A DNA stretch of 16,637 nucleotides, from NCBI GenBank assembly GCA_947478535.1, contig CANJXD010000064.1, positions 1 to 16,637 of the forward strand, given 5' to 3'. This stretch comes from Acetobacteraceae bacterium. GTDB lineage: Bacteria > Pseudomonadota > Alphaproteobacteria > Acetobacterales > Acetobacteraceae. Positions within the stretch are counted from its first letter, which is position 1. Every line of letters begins with the position of its first letter. A program made the position numbers and the translations under genes. Of this stretch, positions 13,483 to 16,637 are shown piece by piece. A model generated the notes under the pieces. It saw nothing but the letters and a program-made list of their open reading frames with translations. It was not told where the DNA came from and ran no database searches.

Positions 13483-16095
13483 ATGCCGCGTACCGCCAGC
13501 ACCCCGGCTGTGGGCGATCGGCTTGCCGCCGCCGGCCGCCGCTTCGCCTCCCCCGCCGTCAAGGCCGCCATCCGACGGCGCTGCGCGGAACTGCTTGCCG
13601 TGCTGCTGGTGGTGTCCGGGCTGCTGATGGTGCTGGCGCTCGTCACCTATGACCCCGGCGATCCTTCGTTCTCCACCGCCACCTCCCGGCCCACCGGCAA
13701 CCTCATGGGCTGGCCGGGCGCCTATGTCGCGGATGTGCTGCTGCAAGGCTTCGGCTTCGCGGCCTATTTGCCTGTCGTCTGCCTGCTGACCTGGGCTTGG
13801 CGCCTGGCCATGCATCGGGGACTTTCGCCCTTCGCGCTGCGCCTCGCCTGCCTGCTGGCGGCGCTGCCGCTGCTCGCCGCGACGATGATGCTGACGCCGC
13901 TGCCCGATAGCGCTCCTGCCCCCGCCGGGCCGGGCGGGGCCGCCGGGCCGGTGGTGGCGGATGCGGTGCTGGACCTGCTGCGCGGCGTGCTCGGCCCGGT
14001 CGGCGCGGGGATCGCGCATCTCATCCTGGCCGGCACCACGGCGCTGCTGTCCTTCATCGCGCTGGCCCTGACCTTCGGCGAATGGCGCCGCGCCGGCGCC
14101 GTGGCTGGCAGCGCCGCCGCCACCGCCGCCGTGGGCGCGGGCAGTGCCACACTCGGCGCCGCGCGCACGGCCGCTGCGGGTGCGCGCCGGGTTGGCGAAC
14201 AGGTGCCGCCGGGCTTCGCCAGCCGCATCTTCGGCGCCCCCTTCCGTGCCATCGGCGGCCTTCTGCGCCGGCGGCGGGAGCGGGAGGTCTCGCTGGCGGA
14301 GATGCTGGCGAATGCCGATGCCGCGGCGGAAACCGGCGTCGCCCCCGGGACGGTGATCCGCCGGCGCGAGCCTTCGCTCGATGTCGGCCCCCGCCTGCGT
14401 GACGCGGCCCCGCCCCCCGCGGCGCCCGCTGCCTTCGCCCCCCCCGCCCCGGTGCCGCCACCTGCCGAGACGATCGATCGCAGCCCAGCCCCGGAGCGCA
14501 AGCCCGCAGCGCCCCGCGTCGCAGATCGTGCTCCCGCGCCGAAGCCCGCGCCCGGCGCGCGCCAGGGCAGCCTCGACCTGCCCGACGGCACCTGGCGCTT
14601 CCCGCCGCTGTCCCTGCTCGGCGTGCCGCCACCCCGCCGCCAGGCAGGGCCGTCCGAGGAGGCGCTGCAGGGCAACGCCCGGATGCTGGAGACGGTGCTG
14701 GATGATTACGGCGTGCGCGGCCGCATCGCGGAGATCCGGCCAGGCCCCGTCGTCACGCTCTATGAGCTGGAACCGGCGCCGGGCACCAAATCTGCCCGCG
14801 TCATCGGCCTCGCCGACGATATCGCGCGGTCCATGTCCGTCACCGCCGTCCGCATCGCGACGGTGCCGGGCCGCAACGTCATCGGCATCGAGTTGCCGAA
14901 TGCGAAGCGGGAGACTGTGCTGCTTTCGGAACTGCTCGGCGCGGAGGATTGGGCGCGCAACCAGGGCAAGCTGAACATCGCGCTCGGCAAGGATATCGGT
15001 GGCAGCCCCGTGGTCGTCGATCTCGCCCGCATGCCGCATCTGCTGATCGCCGGCACCACCGGCTCGGGCAAATCCGTCGCCGTCAACACCATGATCCTGT
15101 CGCTGCTCTACCGGCTGAGCCCGGATGAGTGCCGCTTCATCATGATCGACCCGAAGATGCTGGAACTCAGCGTCTATGACCGCATCCCGCATCTGCTGGC
15201 CCCTGTCGTGACGGAACCGGCCAAGGCGATCGGCGCCTTGAAGTGGACGGTGCGGGAGATGGAGCGGCGCTACCGCTCCATGTCCCAGCTCGGCGTCCGC
15301 AATATCGGCGGCTACAACGACAAGGTCGCCGCCGCCCGCCTGCGGGGGGAGGTGCTGACGCGCCGCGTGCAGGTCGGCTTCGATCCCGAGACGAACAAGC
15401 CGCTGTTCGAGGACCAGCCCCTGGCGCTCGAGCCGCTGCCGATGATCGTCGTCATCATCGACGAGGTCGCGGACCTCATGATGGTGGCGGGCAAGGAGAT
15501 CGAGGCCGCGGTGCAGCGCCTGGCGCAGATGGCGCGCGCGGCCGGCATCCATGTGGTGATGGCAACGCAGCGACCCTCGGTCGACGTCATCACCGGCACC
15601 ATCAAGGCGAACTTCCCGACACGCATCAGCTTCCAGGTCACGTCGAAGATCGACAGCCGCACCATCCTGGGCGAGATGGGCGCCGAACAGCTGCTCGGCC
15701 AGGGCGACATGCTCTACATGGCCGGCGGCGGGCGCATCAACCGCGTGCACGGCCCCTTCGTCACCGACCAGGAGGTGGAGGATATCGTCGCCTTCCTGCG
15801 CGACCAGGGCGAGCCCGCCTATGTCGATGAGGTGACGGAGGTCGATGAGGATGGCGAGGGCGAGGCCTCTGGGCTGCTCGGCGGCAACACCGATGCCGAA
15901 AGCTCGCTTTATGACCAGGCCGTGGCGCTGGTCACGCGGGAAGGCAAGGCGAGCACGAGCTTCGTCCAGCGCCACCTCAACATCGGCTACAACCGCGCGG
16001 CCAAGCTGATCGAGCAGATGGAAAAGCAAGGCGTCGTCGGCGCCGCCAACCATGTCGGCAAGCGCGAAGTGTTGGCGCCGGGACCGCGGGACTGA
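13483..16095 (+). CDS. ftsK: DNA translocase FtsK
   Basis: FtsK anchors at the division septum and pumps DNA to clear and resolve the chromosome terminus. The 870-residue protein has four predicted membrane segments (about 36-56, 85-106, 118-137 and 175-197), then a Pro/Ala-rich linker (about 300-370). The RecA-like motor follows, with Walker A GTTGSGKS (524-531) and Walker B IVVIIDE (655-661) followed by VADLMM. The C-terminal gamma winged helix (about 809-865) carries the LYDQAVALV and [22 protein letters not shown] blocks that recognise KOPS-type sequences. AGGA at 13470-13473 is 9 bases before ATG 13483 and 6 before an alternative TTG at 13480; either is possible. Length is normal for alphaproteobacteria. 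The gene commonly found after ftsK in this class (lolA) is absent here. Confidence 0.97.
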   Translation: MPRTASTPAVGDRLAAAGRRFASPAVKAAIRRRCAELLAVLLVVSGLLMVLALVTYDPGDPSFSTATSRPTGNLMGWPGAYVADVLLQGFGFAAYLPVVCLLTWAWRLAMHRGLSPFALRLACLLAALPLLAATMMLTPLPDSAPAPAGPGGAAGPVVADAVLDLLRGVLGPVGAGIAHLILAGTTALLSFIALALTFGEWRRAGAVAGSAAATAAVGAGSATLGAARTAAAGARRVGEQVPPGFASRIFGAPFRAIGGLLRRRREREVSLAEMLANADAAAETGVAPGTVIRRREPSLDVGPRLRDAAPPPAAPAAFAPPAPVPPPAETIDRSPAPERKPAAPRVADRAPAPKPAPGARQGSLDLPDGTWRFPPLSLLGVPPPRRQAGPSEEALQGNARMLETVLDDYGVRGRIAEIRPGPVVTLYELEPAPGTKSARVIGLADDIARSMSVTAVRIATVPGRNVIGIELPNAKRETVLLSELLGAEDWARNQGKLNIALGKDIGGSPVVVDLARMPHLLIAGTTGSGKSVAVNTMILSLLYRLSPDECRFIMIDPKMLELSVYDRIPHLLAPVVTEPAKAIGALKWTVREMERRYRSMSQLGVRNIGGYNDKVAAARLRGEVLTRRVQVGFDPETNKPLFEDQPLALEPLPMIVVIIDEVADLMMVAGKEIEAAVQRLAQMARAAGIHVVMATQRPSVDVITGTIKANFPTRISFQVTSKIDSRTILGEMGAEQLLGQGDMLYMAGGGRINRVHGPFVTDQEVEDIVAFLRDQGEPAYVDEVTEVDEDGEGEASGLLGGNTDAESSLYDQAVALVTREGKASTSFVQRHLNIGYNRAAKLIEQMEKQGVVGAANHVGKREVLAPGPRD

Positions 16096-16098
16096 ACC

Positions 16099-16311
16099 AT
16101 GCGTGAGGATGAGGCGACGATGCCGGGTGAGGCGGAGCCATGGGCACCGGCGATCCTGTCCGGCACCATCTGGTATGACGACGAGGATGAGGAGGACGAC
16201 GACCAGGAGGATGAAGATGAAGATGACGAGGACGAGGACGAAGACGAGGACGAAGACGAGGATGATGAGGACGGCGCCTCACCTGACCGGCGCGACTCCC
16301 CCCTTCACTGA
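16099..16311 (+). CDS. small protein with a near-pure Asp/Glu tract
   Basis: I do not recognise this 70-residue protein. Residues 1-26 are ordinary (including PWAPAILSGTIWY, 14-26). Residues 27-58 are acidic except one Gln (Q36), encoded by a degenerate GAC/GAG/GAT/GAA tract that looks slippage-prone. The tail is SPDRRDSPLH. It starts 3 bases after the ftsK stop, so it could be translated by reinitiation; no strong SD is visible. Its last 7 bases overlap the end of the convergent MmcQ/YjbR gene. Acidic tracts can mimic DNA or bind metal or basic proteins. Being real rather than a low-complexity chance ORF is likely but not certain. Confidence 0.55.
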   Translation: MREDEATMPGEAEPWAPAILSGTIWYDDEDEEDDDQEDEDEDDEDEDEDEDEDEDDEDGASPDRRDSPLH

Positions 16312-16637
16312 TCCGTGATGCCTTTATTGTCTGCCTTCCCGCTTTCCATCTGCGCCACCAGGGATCTTGGCGCGATCAGCGAATAGCTGCGTCGAACCAG
16401 TGCGGTGAGTTCCGCCCAATCCACCGCACCCACCAGCCGCACGCCGACCCAGCCCTTGTGACCGAGATAGGGTGGGCGGAAGAAGCGCGCCGGCGCTACC
16501 TCCAGCAACAACTCCTGGCTGCCCTTTGGCGCCTTCAGCCACACCGCCGGCTTGTCCTGATAGGGCGAGGCGAGGGCGAAGATGCGGCTCCGCACGCGAA
16601 AGGTCGGGACCTCCCAGGTTTCCCGCTCCTCCGCTTC
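16305..16637 (-). CDS. MmcQ/YjbR-family protein, 5' end beyond the right edge
   Basis: The reading frame is open to the right edge, giving 110 visible residues. They begin EAEERETWEVPTFRVRSRIF and continue with VWLKAP, PARFFRPPYLGHKGWVGVRL, VDWAELTALVRRSYSLIAPRSL, the typical pattern of the small MmcQ/YjbR (DUF419) family with its double-wing, CyaY-like DNA-binding fold. Family members are about 115-120 residues, so only a few N-terminal residues are missing. The GTG at 16595 is internal, not the start, because family similarity continues upstream of it. The function of the family is poorly known. It is convergent with the acidic small protein and overlaps it by 7 bases. Confidence 0.88.
   Translation of the reverse strand, partial: EAEERETWEVPTFRVRSRIFALASPYQDKPAVWLKAPKGSQELLLEVAPARFFRPPYLGHKGWVGVRLVGAVDWAELTALVRRSYSLIAPRSLVAQMESGKADNKGITDQ

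Noticed and set aside
11923..13646. Minus-strand frames opposite the lectin-like and small hypothetical genes
   Set aside because: The plus strand has a strong SD and signal peptide at 12277 and coding-like third positions from 13063; the minus frames span unrelated features and have no motif.
13468..16053. An 861-codon open frame on the minus strand opposite ftsK
   Set aside because: It mirrors ftsK almost exactly, its translation is His/Arg/Gly/Asp-rich low-complexity sequence with no family motif, and long antisense frames are expected in very GC-rich genes.
1..16637. CRISPR arrays, tRNA genes, insertion sequences, phage or defence genes
   Set aside because: I looked for regular repeat-spacer patterns, cloverleaf ends, transposase motifs and terminal inverted repeats and saw none; gene content reads as chromosomal core and catabolic genes.

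Overview
This is a GC-rich window whose gene content, codon bias and small gaps point to an alphaproteobacterium. The best guess is an Acetobacteraceae member of the Roseomonas type. That guess rests on two orphan tripartite-tricarboxylate-transporter (Bug/TctC) binding proteins, an ethylmalonyl-CoA-pathway acyl-CoA dehydrogenase and an alphaproteobacterial FtsK. I see no rRNA, tRNA, CRISPR array, insertion sequence or phage gene.

Left part (1-4903, minus strand): a tightly packed operon reading sucA-like E1 -> mct -> mcd. The E1 and mct overlap by ATGA, and mct and mcd are 1 base apart. mcd runs off the left edge. Its N-terminal extension and motifs identify (2S)-methylsuccinyl-CoA dehydrogenase. 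mct looks like mesaconyl-CoA C1-C4 CoA transferase, known from the 3-hydroxypropionate bi-cycle. The E1 is a shortened, divergent 2-oxoglutarate dehydrogenase E1 with no E2 or E3 beside it.

Centre (4904-9009): a LysR-type regulator gene lies between this operon and a divergent plus-strand operon encoding a TauD/TfdA-type dioxygenase, a Bug binding protein and an isocitrate/isopropylmalate-dehydrogenase-family enzyme. A near-identical 22-bp site (20 of 22 bases, containing an ATAG-N3-CTAT dyad) sits upstream of both operons, in the same orientation relative to each. Four 14-bp tandem repeats lie between the lysR start and one of these sites. This suggests a single LysR regulon joining C5-dicarboxyl-CoA chemistry with uptake and oxidation of a small organic acid. 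It is the most interesting part of the window.

Right-centre (9020-12992): a strong hairpin terminator separates the convergent operons. On the minus strand come a YegD-like Hsp70-family ATPase, a second Bug binding protein and an alpha/beta hydrolase, the last two overlapping by ATGA. Divergent from the Hsp70-like gene is a secreted four-cysteine, probably lectin-fold protein.

Right part (13063-16637): a small helical protein of unknown function, the cell-division DNA translocase ftsK, a 70-residue protein with an almost pure Asp/Glu tract just after ftsK, and, convergent with it, a MmcQ/YjbR-family gene that runs off the right edge.

All family assignments come from reading the sequence and remembered family motifs; no database search was run.
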